In this document: positions 16,273 to 25,755 of the stretch, piece by piece
How positions within the stretch are numbered: position 1 is the stretch's first letter
Layout of the letters: each line of letters begins with the position of its first letter
The notes under the pieces: model-generated
Seen by the model: the letters and a program-made list of their open reading frames with translations, nothing else
The model's database searches: none
Told to the model about the DNA's origin: nothing
Program-made: the position numbers and the translations under genes
DNA from: HXMU1420-2 sp017643305
GTDB lineage: Bacteria; Pseudomonadota; Alphaproteobacteria; Rhodobacterales; Rhodobacteraceae
Assembly: GCA_965217135.1 (NCBI GenBank)
Contig: OZ244249.1
Coordinates: 1,860,001-1,924,000 of the forward strand
Direction: 5' to 3'
DNA: 64,000 nucleotides

Positions 16273-18741
16273 CTATGGCTCCTTCGGGACCAACCGCGTC
16301 ACGCCCACGGAGGCCGCCCGCGCCAACTCAATATCCAGCGACATGGGGATGTATTCCCCCCGCCGCCATAGCTGGGACAGGTCGTCATAGTGCCGCGACA
16401 GGAAATGCCCCGACTGCCCGGTCGAGGAGACAAAAACGGAACTGTCCGGGTCGGCAAAATCATACACGCCCCTGTATCCGGCCCCATGCACGTTCTCGAA
16501 CGGGTTGCGCCCTTTGCCCGAGGTCCGGCCGCGCAGCAACGTGTTATCACCTCCGCTGGTGGACTGGCGAATGTTCACGAAATACCTCAGCACCGGGATA
16601 CTGCCTAACACCTGGTGGTCGTGCGTGGCCTGATGCGCATCGCCCCAGCGCAGGGATTCCAGCGCGGTGCCATAGCGTTCCTCGATCCAGACAATTGCAT
16701 CGTCCAGCGCCAGCCGCGCCATATCCTCACACCGTTCGACCAGCGCACTTTGCTTCACGTCACACCATGCTGACGCCCCATCGATGTCGCGGAACACTCG
16801 TTCAATGAACAATGGCTCAATATGGATATACTCATCTGCCAGACTGCCCAGCTCATCCCGGATCAACCGCTCCTGCAACTCCCGCATCCAGGCAGCATAG
16901 ATCAACGGTTCGGGCAGATGCTGGTTCATCTCTCCGTTCCATTCCGCGAGAAGGCTCAGCGCGATCTGGCGCTTGCGTTCGGGCGTGCCGTCCGGCGCGG
17001 CCTGTCCTGTGAACCACAGATCGGCCCCCACCAGCGGCAGCAGGCTGCGTGCAGCGACCGAAACACTGTCCAGCTGCGCTTCGATGAAGCTGTCGCGCGT
17101 GTGGACCTGCCGCGACTGCATCAACCGCGTCCAGCGCTGGATGCGCTGGCTATCGCCCCAGACGTAGGAGATGTGGTTGGGAAAAGGGCGTTCGACGATT
17201 TTATTGTTCGTATTGCCCACGATGCCGCCGCGTGGGCTGACATATTCAGGGTTGGCGGCATAAGGCGCGCGCCCCTGCCACCGGTTTTCCGCGCGCCAGC
17301 CCTGGCTGGGTGTGCGCCCCTTGGTCAGATGCCCGGCATTGCGGCGCGGCATCGCTCCGATCAGCTTCAGCGCCACGGTGTTCTTGTCTGCCAGCGTCAG
17401 GTTTTGCGACGGCGCGATGTACCGCTCAGCCGCCGTAATACCTTCGCGAACGGTTTTGGCCCGCATCAACGCCATCGCCGCGCTAAGCGAGGTGTCGCGC
17501 GGGCTCAGTACTGTCCAGGCCAACGCGGCCACATGGCCCGGCGGCGTCACCGTATTCAGGTCAAACTGCGTGCCCGGCAGAACTGGTCCGTTTTCCGTCC
17601 AGCGCAGGGTCAGCGTGATCGGTGGCGCATCCTTGATTTCAATAATAGAGGGGCGCGTGCGGAATTTCTTGTACCCGTTGGGGGTCAGGTATTCTTCGGG
17701 GTTCTGTGGGTTCAGCTTTTCAATATAGACATCCTGATCGTCCAGATAGGACGAGGTCAGCCCCCAGCCCAGATCATCGCTGCGCCCGGTCAGCACCACG
17801 GGCATGCCGGGAATTGTCCCGCCAATCACCCCGCCCGAGGTCAGCTCCATTCGCGCGAGATACCAGATCGTTGGCGCGGTAAAGCCCAGATGCGGGTCAT
17901 TCGCCAGCAAAGTCCCACCCGAGGCCGACCGGTTCGTTGCCGCGGCCCAGCCGTTTGAGGCCCCGGCCAGCCCGCGCAGCTGCACCGGCATCAATGGATG
18001 CGTCGGTGTGCGATCGGCTTCGGCATACCGTGGCACGGTCGGGAACAGAAACGTGTATTCCGGCAACGCTGCAACGCCGGTGCCGGGGGAATCAGGGAGA
18101 ATATCCAGCAGCCTGCGCGGATCATCCAGTGCGATGGAGGTCCGGGCGCGCAGCACTTCCTCGATCAGATGACCCGACAATTGCAGCCCCATGACCTTGA
18201 CGATGGCCAGGCTGTCCGCTGGCCGCCACGGAGCCACGGGAGCATCGAACAGGAACATCTCCGGTGCGCCACGCCCCAGCGCATCTCGGTTGATCTCTGC
18301 CAGCCTTGCATTCACGCCATCGGCATAGGCCTGCAGGGCCGCCAGCGTTTCGGGGTCCTGCGCCGCCACGCTTTCCATGGCCAAACGGTACAGATCCATC
18401 CGCCGCAGCAGACGGTCCACCTTGAGCGTGGGCGCGCCAAACACCTCCGACAACCGGCCCTGTGCGGTGCGGCGCAGCAGTGTCATCTGCCACAGCCGGT
18501 CCTGCGCATGAGCATATCCCAAACCGAAAAACACATCCGCATCCGTCGCGCCCATTATGTGGGGCACGTTTGCATTGTCGCGCACGATCTCCACCGGCGC
18601 CGATACGCCCTGCACCGCGACCGTCTTGCTGTAATCGGGCAAGGACCGGCTGGCCAGATAATAGACTAGAACAACACCCAGCACTGTCAGCACGACCAAG
18701 CCGGCAGCAATGCGGAACAGCCATGTAAATAACACTCTCAT
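16273..18741 (-). CDS. Penicillin acylase family N-terminal nucleophile hydrolase
   Basis: The 822-residue precursor has one N-terminal transmembrane or signal-anchor segment (residues 8-29) and then an alpha chain, a spacer and a beta chain. The expected autocatalytic nucleophile is Ser262 in GLAGASNGWAAA. The start is the ATG at 18741 with AGGA seven bases upstream. An upstream in-frame extension to 18933 lacks a ribosome binding site and overlaps the neighbouring promoter. Family members cleave amides such as penicillins or acyl-homoserine lactones. In this lineage an AHL acylase or cyclic-amide role is possible but unproven. It would act in the periplasm, anchored to the inner membrane. 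Confidence 0.88.
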   Translation of the reverse strand: MRVLFTWLFRIAAGLVVLTVLGVVLVYYLASRSLPDYSKTVAVQGVSAPVEIVRDNANVPHIMGATDADVFFGLGYAHAQDRLWQMTLLRRTAQGRLSEVFGAPTLKVDRLLRRMDLYRLAMESVAAQDPETLAALQAYADGVNARLAEINRDALGRGAPEMFLFDAPVAPWRPADSLAIVKVMGLQLSGHLIEEVLRARTSIALDDPRRLLDILPDSPGTGVAALPEYTFLFPTVPRYAEADRTPTHPLMPVQLRGLAGASNGWAAATNRSASGGTLLANDPHLGFTAPTIWYLARMELTSGGVIGGTIPGMPVVLTGRSDDLGWGLTSSYLDDQDVYIEKLNPQNPEEYLTPNGYKKFRTRPSIIEIKDAPPITLTLRWTENGPVLPGTQFDLNTVTPPGHVAALAWTVLSPRDTSLSAAMALMRAKTVREGITAAERYIAPSQNLTLADKNTVALKLIGAMPRRNAGHLTKGRTPSQGWRAENRWQGRAPYAANPEYVSPRGGIVGNTNNKIVERPFPNHISYVWGDSQRIQRWTRLMQSRQVHTRDSFIEAQLDSVSVAARSLLPLVGADLWFTGQAAPDGTPERKRQIALSLLAEWNGEMNQHLPEPLIYAAWMRELQERLIRDELGSLADEYIHIEPLFIERVFRDIDGASAWCDVKQSALVERCEDMARLALDDAIVWIEERYGTALESLRWGDAHQATHDHQVLGSIPVLRYFVNIRQSTSGGDNTLLRGRTSGKGRNPFENVHGAGYRGVYDFADPDSSVFVSSTGQSGHFLSRHYDDLSQLWRRGEYIPMSLDIELARAASVGVTRLVPKEP

Positions 18742-18827
18742 CGGCGGGTCCTGCTCAATTGACCTCTCCCTCTGGCCTGATAGGTAACATATCCAATTGC
18801 AGATACGATCACGAAAAGGAATTTGCC

Positions 18828-19700
18828 ATGGCGAAGGTAGCGTTTCTGGGCCTCGGGGTGATGGGTTACCCAATGGCAGGTCACTTGCAGGCCGCAGGGC
18901 ACGAGGTGACGGTGTACAACCGCACGACCGCAAAGGCGCAGGCCTGGGTGGACCAGCATGGCGGTGCGATGTCGGAAACCCCGGCAGGCGCGGCCGAAGG
19001 GGCAGAATTCGTGATGTCCTGCGTCGGTAATGACGATGACCTGCGCTCCGTTTGCCTGGGGGATGACGGGGCTTTTGCCGCCATGGCCTCCGGCGCCATA
19101 TTTGTCGACCACACCACCGTGTCGGCCAAGGTCACGCGAGAGCTATATGCCGTTGCGGCGAACAAAGGTGTGAGCTTCATCGACGCGCCCATCTCCGGCG
19201 GGCAGGCCGGGGCCGAAAACGGCGTGCTGTCGGTGATGTGTGGCGGCGATCAGGCAGCGTATGACAAGGCTGAGCCGGTGATTGACGCATATGCCCGTAT
19301 TTGCCGCCGCATCGGCGATTGCGGCGCAGGACAGGTCACCAAAATGTGCAACCAGATCGCCATTGCCGGGCTGGTCCAGGGGTTGAGCGAGGCGCTGCAT
19401 TTTGCGGAGAAGGCGGGGCTCGACGGCCGCGATGTGGTCGAGGTCATCAGCCAGGGCGCGGCCGGATCGTGGCAGATGGCCAACCGGTATGAGACCATGA
19501 TCGACGACCATTTTGAACATGGCTTCGCCGTTGACTGGATGCGCAAGGATCTGGGCATCTGTCTGGATGCCGCAGACGAAACCGGGGCCTCGTTGCCGGT
19601 GACCGCTTTGGTCGATCAGTTCTACAAGGATGTTCAGAAGATGGGTGGCGGGCGTTGGGATACGTCGAGCCTGTTCAAACGCCTTCGTGCGATGGGGTGA
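18828..19700 (+). CDS. 3-hydroxyisobutyrate-dehydrogenase-family oxidoreductase
   Basis: The 290-residue product carries the beta-hydroxyacid dehydrogenase signatures: the nucleotide loop GLGVMG at residues 8-13, substrate-binding PISGGQAGAENG at 121-132, and the catalytic lysine Lys172 in GQVTKMCNQ. It probably oxidises a small beta-hydroxyacid or reduces a semialdehyde. NAD-versus-NADP preference and substrate are open; 3-hydroxyisobutyrate, tartronate semialdehyde or glyoxylate derivatives are possible. The ATG at 18828 has AAAAGGA seven bases upstream. It is divergent from the acylase gene. Confidence 0.88.
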   Translation: MAKVAFLGLGVMGYPMAGHLQAAGHEVTVYNRTTAKAQAWVDQHGGAMSETPAGAAEGAEFVMSCVGNDDDLRSVCLGDDGAFAAMASGAIFVDHTTVSAKVTRELYAVAANKGVSFIDAPISGGQAGAENGVLSVMCGGDQAAYDKAEPVIDAYARICRRIGDCGAGQVTKMCNQIAIAGLVQGLSEALHFAEKAGLDGRDVVEVISQGAAGSWQMANRYETMIDDHFEHGFAVDWMRKDLGICLDAADETGASLPVTALVDQFYKDVQKMGGGRWDTSSLFKRLRAMG

Positions 19701-19958
19701 CTGCGAGACCCTGCTGGATATTCCCGGTGTCGAATCCTGCGTAGCACAAAGCCCGAAGGGCGAAGCTGGATCGCCATACCGTCCCCCGATGCAAAAGATT
19801 TTGAGAGCAGGTGCAATGCATCAAGCTCTCACGAACTTTGCAGGCATAAATTGACCCAAACCAAGCTCGGGTCGGCATCCTATGATCTGGCGATCACGCG
19901 TTGCGTCGTTCGAATGTCTCGTGTCTCCCGCGGCGCCCATCAAACAGAGCAGTCAGTT

Positions 19959-20837
19959 TCAGCCAGTTGGCTGGTCCTGCTGCTCCGCATGAAACAGGCC
20001 CACCAACCCGGACAGCCGGCCAGACCCGCTGCGATCGGATGTGACCAGAACGAGATCCCGCGTCAGCGTATCAGGCGTGTTAAACCCCAGACGGGAGGTA
20101 GCCCCCAGACGCCTTCGCGCATCCGGTTCAGGCAGCAGGGTAAAACCCAGCCCGCGATTGACGCATTCCATGATCGCCTCGACCGAATCCAGGTAGATCA
20201 CCCGCGTATCGGCCATCTGGTAGGGGGCCACATGGTCGGCGATCAGCTTGCCAATGCCCGATTGCGGCTGGAAATGGAAAAACGGCAGCGTGCGGAACAA
20301 CACGTCTAGATCCGGGTCATGCCCTTCTGGGCAAGCCAAGACCAATCGTTCCCGCAGCAGCGGGTCATAGCGCAGTCCGGGTGGTGGGGCCTGCGAAGCG
20401 GTGACTACGGCAGCGTCCAGCTGGCCTGCAGACACCCGATCCTCCAACGCGGTGGAGGTGCCGGTTTCAATATCGAATCGCGCCTTCGGGGCCTCGGCCT
20501 GCGCGTGCGCCAGAAAACCCGGCAGAAGCCGGATGCTGGCCGTCGCCACAAACCCGATGCGGAACCGCCCGGCCAGCGCGCCGCCGGTCTGACATTCCGC
20601 GACCAGCGCCGCTTCGCGCTCCAGCACGTCTTCCGCCCGCGCGCACACGGCGCGGCCCTGTGGGGTCAGCCGGGGCGGACGGTGCGCCCGGTCAAATAGC
20701 AAAACACCCAGCTCCTCCTCCAGCGTCTTAATCTGCGTGGAAACGGCGCTCAGGGTCATATTCAACTGCTCCGCGGCAGCAATGAAGGAGCCATGGCGCG
20801 CGATGCTGGTCAGGGTTTTAAGGGCACGGGTCTGCAT
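19959..20837 (-). CDS. LysR-family transcriptional regulator
   Basis: The 292-residue product has an N-terminal winged helix-turn-helix (HGSFIAAAEQLNMTLSAVST) and a periplasmic-binding-protein-like effector domain. I use the ATG at 20837. A second in-frame ATG at 20867 would add ten residues and cannot be ruled out. It is transcribed divergently from the acyl-CoA dehydrogenase gene at 20933, so that gene is its likely target, with an acyl-CoA or related acid as the possible inducer. Confidence 0.88.
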   Translation of the reverse strand: MQTRALKTLTSIARHGSFIAAAEQLNMTLSAVSTQIKTLEEELGVLLFDRAHRPPRLTPQGRAVCARAEDVLEREAALVAECQTGGALAGRFRIGFVATASIRLLPGFLAHAQAEAPKARFDIETGTSTALEDRVSAGQLDAAVVTASQAPPPGLRYDPLLRERLVLACPEGHDPDLDVLFRTLPFFHFQPQSGIGKLIADHVAPYQMADTRVIYLDSVEAIMECVNRGLGFTLLPEPDARRRLGATSRLGFNTPDTLTRDLVLVTSDRSGSGRLSGLVGLFHAEQQDQPTG

Positions 20838-20932
20838 ATGTTCAGAAAACCAGAATATAATATTCATTTTAATTCGATTTTCCTGAAATAGATAGTCTCT
20901 ATACTCGATCACGAATTCGTGAGGAGCCCACC
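20838..20932. promoter_or_regulatory. Divergent promoter region between LysR gene and acyl-CoA dehydrogenase
   Basis: This AT-rich 95-base spacer holds a good -10 hexamer TATACT (20900-20905) facing the dehydrogenase gene and a perfect 12-base palindrome CACGAATTCGTG (20910-20921) just before GTGAGGAG. A LysR operator is expected here. The palindrome is a candidate operator for it or for another repressor. Confidence 0.45.
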
Positions 20933-22138
20933 ATGCCCACCCCCAGCCGTTTCCTGCCCATCGCCCGCGATCTGGCCACCCGGTTTGCGCCCCGCGCTGC
21001 CAGTTGGGATCAGGAGCGGAACTATTGCTGGGACAATGTCCGCGATCTTGCTGAGGCCGGGCTGATGGGCATGACCCTTCCCGAAACATATGGCGGGCAG
21101 GGCGCGTCATGGCTCGACGTCGTGCAGGTGGTGGAGGAGATCGCCCGCGCCTGTACCTTGTCTGCCCGCATCGTGGTTGAAGGCAACATGGGCGGGATCA
21201 GCGCGGTGATGGCCTATGGCACCGAGGCGCAGAAACGGCTCTGCGCGCCGTTGGTGCTGGCGGGTGACAAACCCGCCATCTGTATTACTGAGCCAGACGC
21301 CGGCAGCGCCGCCACCGACATGACCACCACCGCCCGCAAGCAGGGTGACCGGTATATCCTGAACGGCACCAAGCACTGGATCACCGGCGGCGGGGTGTCC
21401 CGCATTCACCTGATTTTCGCCCGTGTGCTGGATGAAACCGGATCGGATCAGGGTATCGGAGGTTTCCTCGTGATCTGCAATCCGGCCCAGGGAGATATGC
21501 CAACTGGTTTCGAAGTGGTCCGCCACGAACGGACCATGGGCCTCTGTGGCATGCCCGAGGCGGAGCTGCGTTTTACGGACGTCGATATACCCGCCGACAT
21601 GGCTGTGATACCGCCCTCGGGCTTCAAACGCGGCTTTGCCGATCTGATGACCGCCTATAATAGCCAGCGTGTGGGCGCAGGCACCGTGGCGTTGGGTGTG
21701 GCTGCCGGGGCGCTGGAACATGCCAAACGCTACCTGCTCGCACGTGAACAGTTTGGCCGCCCGATTGCCGAATTCCAAGGGCTGCAATGGATGATCGCCG
21801 ATATGGACACCAGCGTTCATGCCGCCCGCCTGATGCTACACGACGCCGCGCAGACCCTGGGGCCGGGTGGGTTTCCCGATATGACCACTGCGGCGCGGGC
21901 CAAGCTTTTTGCATCCGAGGCCGCGATCAAGGTGGTCAATGACGCGCTTCAGATGTTCGGCGCGCGCGGCTTTGGCGATCAGGAACCGCTGGAGCGCATG
22001 TATCGCGATGTGCGCATGTTTACCATCGGCGGGGGCACCGCGCAGGTGCTGCGCACACAGATTGCAGGCTCAGTTCTGGGAATTCGCACCCCGCAGCGCC
22101 GGGCCGTTGCACAAGAATCCCGGCTGGCGGCGGAGTAA
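20933..22138 (+). CDS. Acyl-CoA dehydrogenase family protein with unusual active site
   Basis: The 401-residue flavoprotein has the FAD/substrate motifs CITEPDAGSAATDM and WITGGG, the REQFG segment and the C-terminal GARGFGDQEPLERMYRD helix. The usual catalytic glutamate of the YEGT motif is Gly367 (TIGGGT). The alternative glutamate position used by isovaleryl- and long-chain-type enzymes aligns, without gaps, with Gln245 (NSQRVG). The enzyme may therefore use another base, work as an enoyl reductase or bind a special substrate. The start is ATG with GTGAGGAG upstream. The divergent LysR gene probably controls it. Confidence 0.88.
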   Translation: MPTPSRFLPIARDLATRFAPRAASWDQERNYCWDNVRDLAEAGLMGMTLPETYGGQGASWLDVVQVVEEIARACTLSARIVVEGNMGGISAVMAYGTEAQKRLCAPLVLAGDKPAICITEPDAGSAATDMTTTARKQGDRYILNGTKHWITGGGVSRIHLIFARVLDETGSDQGIGGFLVICNPAQGDMPTGFEVVRHERTMGLCGMPEAELRFTDVDIPADMAVIPPSGFKRGFADLMTAYNSQRVGAGTVALGVAAGALEHAKRYLLAREQFGRPIAEFQGLQWMIADMDTSVHAARLMLHDAAQTLGPGGFPDMTTAARAKLFASEAAIKVVNDALQMFGARGFGDQEPLERMYRDVRMFTIGGGTAQVLRTQIAGSVLGIRTPQRRAVAQESRLAAE

Positions 22139-22572
22139 GCCGGTAAAAGATGCCAACACAACGCGTCACCCAGTGGTCAGGCATGGGGTGCTATGGCGAT
22201 CAAGCTCAGACGGGTCAGCGTCATGCCGGACAGCCGTGTGGTCGAAGCTGTGGCACGGTACAAAGAAGACATCGCCGGGTTCGTGGTCGAACAAGCCGTG
22301 CAGTTTGCAGATCTGTAACGGATGCTGGCTGGAGATTGAGCGCGACAAGGGCATGGTGAACTCGTTGCGGCTGGGGTATCCGGCGCGGATGATCGAGCTT
22401 TGAGGCGAACATGCGTGGGTGTGGGCCTTTGGCCTGCAGAGCCTTCAGCAGGCTCGGCGCGCGAGCCCACTGCTGCATGGATTCACGAGAAGGTTTATTT
22501 ATATAAATAACAATAAATTGAAAGGCGTTCTTGGAGTGGATTCTGTAGCTTGCTCACTTGACGCCTACTCCT
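22139..22572. other. Convergent intergenic stretch with a degenerate small ORF
   Basis: A frame at 22193-22318 encodes 41 residues beginning MAIKLRRVSVMPDSRVVEAV. A different frame continues plausible coding up to a stop at 22403 (LEIERDKGMVNSLRLGYP). The two together look like a frameshifted remnant that I do not recognise. Further on are a GC hairpin, GGCTCG/CGAGCC (22451-22467), and a 16-base AT-only palindrome (22495-22510), which is unusual at this base composition. Confidence 0.35.
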
Positions 22573-23376
22573 CTACCGCCGCCATTCGCGCCATTCCTGC
22601 ACCGTGCCGCCAAAAGCGTTGATGTCCACCTTGCCCTCAATGCCCGGGACCAGGCCCGTACCGGTGTACTGCCAGAACCGCCATTGTCCACCGGGGTAAA
22701 CCTCGGACGGGTGGCCTGCGACCGAGCGCAGCCAGAATTCGGTCTGGCCCAGACGCCAGATACCGGTTTCCTTGTAGAAGTCCGGCGTGGTGTAGACGAC
22801 GGGACGCTGGCCGTAATGTGCCTCCAGCATGTTGAGGAATTTGCGCGCCTCGCTGCGCACCTTTTCTGGTTTCGGGCGCAACTTGCATGTTCTGGACTGA
22901 TGGTTCCATTCCATGTCCAGAACATGCGGCAACGCATTGGAATCCTTTGGGACATTTTTAATGAACCATGCTGCCTGCTGTTCAGCAGGTCGGCAGAAAT
23001 AGTAGAAATGATAAGCCCCGCGCGCCACCCCCGCTGCCCCGGCCCCGGCCCAGTGTTGCTGGAATTTCGGGTCGAATACATCGCCACCCTCGGTCGCCTT
23101 GATGAACGCAAAACTTACCCCGGCACGCCGCGCCTTGGTCCAGTTAATGGCGCCCTGCCAGCGGGAAATGTCGATGCCGTGTACGGCGTAGGAGGTTGGA
23201 CGGCGGCGTTTCCAGTCATGCGGGTCGGCATCGCCAAAGCTGGGATAGATTTTTGTCGGGGCCGCGCGCAGGGAAATCTGCGGCGCGGCCTCGGGTACGG
23301 CATCCACCGGCGCGCGGCGTGATCCGCAGGCCGTCAGGAAACAGGCGAGAGCCGCCAGAAAAACCAGTTTGCGCAT
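22573..23376 (-). CDS. GH25-family muramidase-like lipoprotein
   Basis: The 267-residue product has a lipoprotein signal with lipobox LTAC (Cys17) and a glycoside hydrolase family 25 domain from about residue 62. The family markers are GIDISRWQG (residues 67-75, Asp69) and the catalytic-type DMEW at 154-157 (Asp154, Glu156). It ends with the usual WRFWQYTGTG strand. It should be anchored in the envelope and cleave peptidoglycan between N-acetylmuramic acid and N-acetylglucosamine. A YSC84-domain gene lies 25 bases upstream in the same direction, so the two may be co-transcribed. Confidence 0.88.
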   Translation of the reverse strand: MRKLVFLAALACFLTACGSRRAPVDAVPEAAPQISLRAAPTKIYPSFGDADPHDWKRRRPTSYAVHGIDISRWQGAINWTKARRAGVSFAFIKATEGGDVFDPKFQQHWAGAGAAGVARGAYHFYYFCRPAEQQAAWFIKNVPKDSNALPHVLDMEWNHQSRTCKLRPKPEKVRSEARKFLNMLEAHYGQRPVVYTTPDFYKETGIWRLGQTEFWLRSVAGHPSEVYPGGQWRFWQYTGTGLVPGIEGKVDINAFGGTVQEWREWRR

Positions 23377-23401
23377 GGCGTGTCCCCGGGATGGCGGCCT
23401 G

Positions 23402-23977
23402 CTAAGGAATGATACGGGTGTATTTGGAGCCTTCGAGCGTCGCGCCCACCTTCAGCCCGGCCTGTCCGAACACGGCGGCCAGGATCGGGTTCAGCAGCGT
23501 GTTGCTGTCAGCCTCCACGCTTTCGCCCCGGTCGTTGATGACATAGCCCACGTCGGCGCCCAGCGTCCAACCCGGCGCGCGGCGGAAGTTTTCCAGCGCT
23601 TCATTGGTCATGAAGAACAGCACATGCGCATATTGCGCCGCGCCAATCTGCAGCCCGGCGGAGGCTTTGGTGTTGGAATAGTAATCTACCGTTGCGCCGC
23701 CCACGCGCAGCGCGCCGCGCCCATAGCCTGCGCCAAACCCAAAGCCTGCCTCGGTCACCAGCGGCATCACCAGCATTCCGCTGGCCTTGTCAGCGATATC
23801 TGCGGTGTTCGGGTAGCTCCGATACATTTCGTCCAGCGTCGCGTCCACGCGCGCGTCGATGGTGACCGATCCGTTGCTGCCAACCCCGTTGCCGCATGCC
23901 GCGGTCAGGGTGACGGCAGACGCCGCGCCAAATGCAAAGCCACGACGGGTCAGTCGGGAAGGGGAAATCCTGCTCAT
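23402..23977 (-). CDS. YSC84/SYLF-domain protein with Tat-type signal
   Basis: The 191-residue product starts with a twin-arginine-like signal (SRLTRRGFAFG) followed by a hydrophobic stretch ending in TAACG, which could also be a lipobox. The mature part is a YSC84 (SYLF, DUF500) domain with ASGMLVMPLVTEAGFGFGAG and the end segment EGSKYTRIIP. Such domains bind phosphoinositide-type lipids in eukaryotes; their bacterial role is poorly defined and probably envelope-associated. It sits just upstream of the GH25 lipoprotein gene. Confidence 0.82.
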   Translation of the reverse strand: MSRISPSRLTRRGFAFGAASAVTLTAACGNGVGSNGSVTIDARVDATLDEMYRSYPNTADIADKASGMLVMPLVTEAGFGFGAGYGRGALRVGGATVDYYSNTKASAGLQIGAAQYAHVLFFMTNEALENFRRAPGWTLGADVGYVINDRGESVEADSNTLLNPILAAVFGQAGLKVGATLEGSKYTRIIP

Positions 23978-24217
23978 TTTTTTGTGCCTGTTATGTGCCT
24001 GTCAAAGCCGGTTATCCGGTCTTGAGCATAGTATACGTGGTTCGGTGCCACCTGTCACGCAAGTTGGCCGGGCAAGGCGGGTTATCGCCTTGGGGGGAGG
24101 CCGCCGCGCCGGAAAACTGCTTGACGGGCGCGGGCAAAACCCAAACCTTCCGGCCTCAGTGCAAGGCGCATCCCGCGGGAAGGCGGCGCGTCTTTTAACA
24201 GAGAAGGGAGGTGCCCG
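23978..24217. other. Divergent intergenic region
   Basis: This spacer of 240 bases separates the YSC84 gene and the SAF-domain gene. I see no reliable gene or terminator. It must carry the promoters of both. Confidence 0.4.
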
Positions 24218-25552
24218 GTGGGCTTATACGAACAACTGCAGGCGCGGGAAGCGCGGGGCAACCCGGTGCGGGTCGGTCTTGTTGGGGTCGGAAAATTTGG
24301 CACGATGTTTCTGGCCCAGACTGAGCGGATCCCCGGCGTGCATGTGGTGGGCGTAGCCGACCTGAGGGTGGATGTGGCCAAGTCCAACATGGTGCTGGCA
24401 GGCTGGCCCGCAGATCGGATCGAAGCGACTTCGCTGGCCGCTGCGTTGGCCTCGGGCGAAACCCATGTGGGCGACGATGCCATGGCTCTGATCGGGTTTG
24501 ACGGTATCGACATCGTGATTGAGTGCACTGGCAACCCGGTTGTGGCCGTGGACCACGTCCTTGCGGCATTTGCGGCGGGCAAACATGTGATCTCTGCCAC
24601 GGTGGAGGCGGACGCGGTCTGTGGCGCGGCGCTGGTGGCGCGGGCCCGCGCGGCGGGGGTGATCTATAGCCAGGCCTACGGCGACCAGCCTGCCATGACC
24701 GTTGATCTGGTTGACTGGGCCCGCACCTGCGGGTTCGAAGTGACCGCAGCGGGGCGAGGCCACAAGTGGAAGCCTGAATACCGGTTTTCGACGCCGGACA
24801 CGATCTGGGATTACTGGGGGGTGACCGTCGAACAGGCTGAGCGCGGACGTCTGAACCCCAAGATGTTCAACAGCTTTCTGGACGGCACTAAACCTGCCAT
24901 CGAATCGGCGGCCATCTCGAATGCCACGGGTTTGCTGGCGCCGTCACAGGGGCTGAGCTACCCGGCCGGATCAATCGACGACATTGCCACCCTGATGCGA
25001 CCACGGGCCGAAGGCGGGGCACTGGAACAGGCGGGCATGGTGGAGGTGATCTCTTCCGTGGCCGAGGATGGTAGCATGATCCCAAACGACATCCGGAAGG
25101 GGGTCTGGGTGGTGGTCAAGGCGACGACGGAATACCAGAAGGCCTGTTTCGAGGAATACATGGTCTCCACCGACGACAGTGGGCTGTATTATTGCAATTT
25201 CAAGCGGTTCCACCTGATCGGGCTGGAGCTGGGTCTGAGCGTCGGTTCGGTCGCGTTGCGAGGGGAGGCAACGGGGGAAAGCCAGCGCTTCCTGTCGGAT
25301 GTGGTGGCGGTGTCAAAGAAAGATCTGAAGGCTGGTGAGCTGCTGGATGGCGAGGGTGGCTATTGCGTGGCTGGACAGTTGCGGCCGACGGCGGTCTCTG
25401 TACCGATGCGGGCGCTGCCGCTGGGGTTCACGGGCGATGTCCGGATGGTGCGGGATGTGCCGGTGGACACGATCCTGACCTATGACGATGTGGAGCTTGA
25501 CGAAAGCTTGGCGGCAGTGCGGCTGCGACGGGAATGTGAGGCGATGGTTTAG
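24218..25552 (+). CDS. Homoserine-dehydrogenase-like NAD(P)-binding protein with SAF domain
   Basis: The 444-residue product has a Rossmann domain with GLVGVGKFG near residue 20, then a homoserine-dehydrogenase-like substrate region, and a C-terminal SAF domain (roughly residues 345-440, SKKDLKAGELLDGEGGY). This architecture recurs in sugar-acid and polyol catabolic loci, often misnamed as flagellar FlgA-like because of the SAF domain. The reaction here is unknown. The start is GTG at 24218 with AAGGGAGG five bases upstream. It stands alone. Confidence 0.75.
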   Translation: MGLYEQLQAREARGNPVRVGLVGVGKFGTMFLAQTERIPGVHVVGVADLRVDVAKSNMVLAGWPADRIEATSLAAALASGETHVGDDAMALIGFDGIDIVIECTGNPVVAVDHVLAAFAAGKHVISATVEADAVCGAALVARARAAGVIYSQAYGDQPAMTVDLVDWARTCGFEVTAAGRGHKWKPEYRFSTPDTIWDYWGVTVEQAERGRLNPKMFNSFLDGTKPAIESAAISNATGLLAPSQGLSYPAGSIDDIATLMRPRAEGGALEQAGMVEVISSVAEDGSMIPNDIRKGVWVVVKATTEYQKACFEEYMVSTDDSGLYYCNFKRFHLIGLELGLSVGSVALRGEATGESQRFLSDVVAVSKKDLKAGELLDGEGGYCVAGQLRPTAVSVPMRALPLGFTGDVRMVRDVPVDTILTYDDVELDESLAAVRLRRECEAMV

Positions 25553-25695
25553 CCGGAGACTGCCGTTAAACCGGTTGAGTTTCCGCTCAGAGTATAGCAT
25601 CGCGCGTGAATCTATGCTGAACGCCTGCCGCGCATGGTTTGGTCGTGCTCCGACCTGTCGATGCGCGGCTTCGTGCTTCTTGCCAACTGCGCATG

Positions 25696-25727
25696 AAAAA
25701 GGCGGTTGAACCGAAGTTCAACCGCCT
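25696..25727 (-). terminator. Rho-independent terminator of tig
   Basis: On the minus strand a perfect 12-base-pair stem, AGGCGGTTGAAC/GTTCAACCGCCT, closes on a TTCG tetraloop and is followed by TTTTT. It lies about 30 bases after the tig stop codon. Confidence 0.95.
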
Positions 25728-25755
25728 CTCTCTGTCCCTCGCTATTGAGCGAAGT

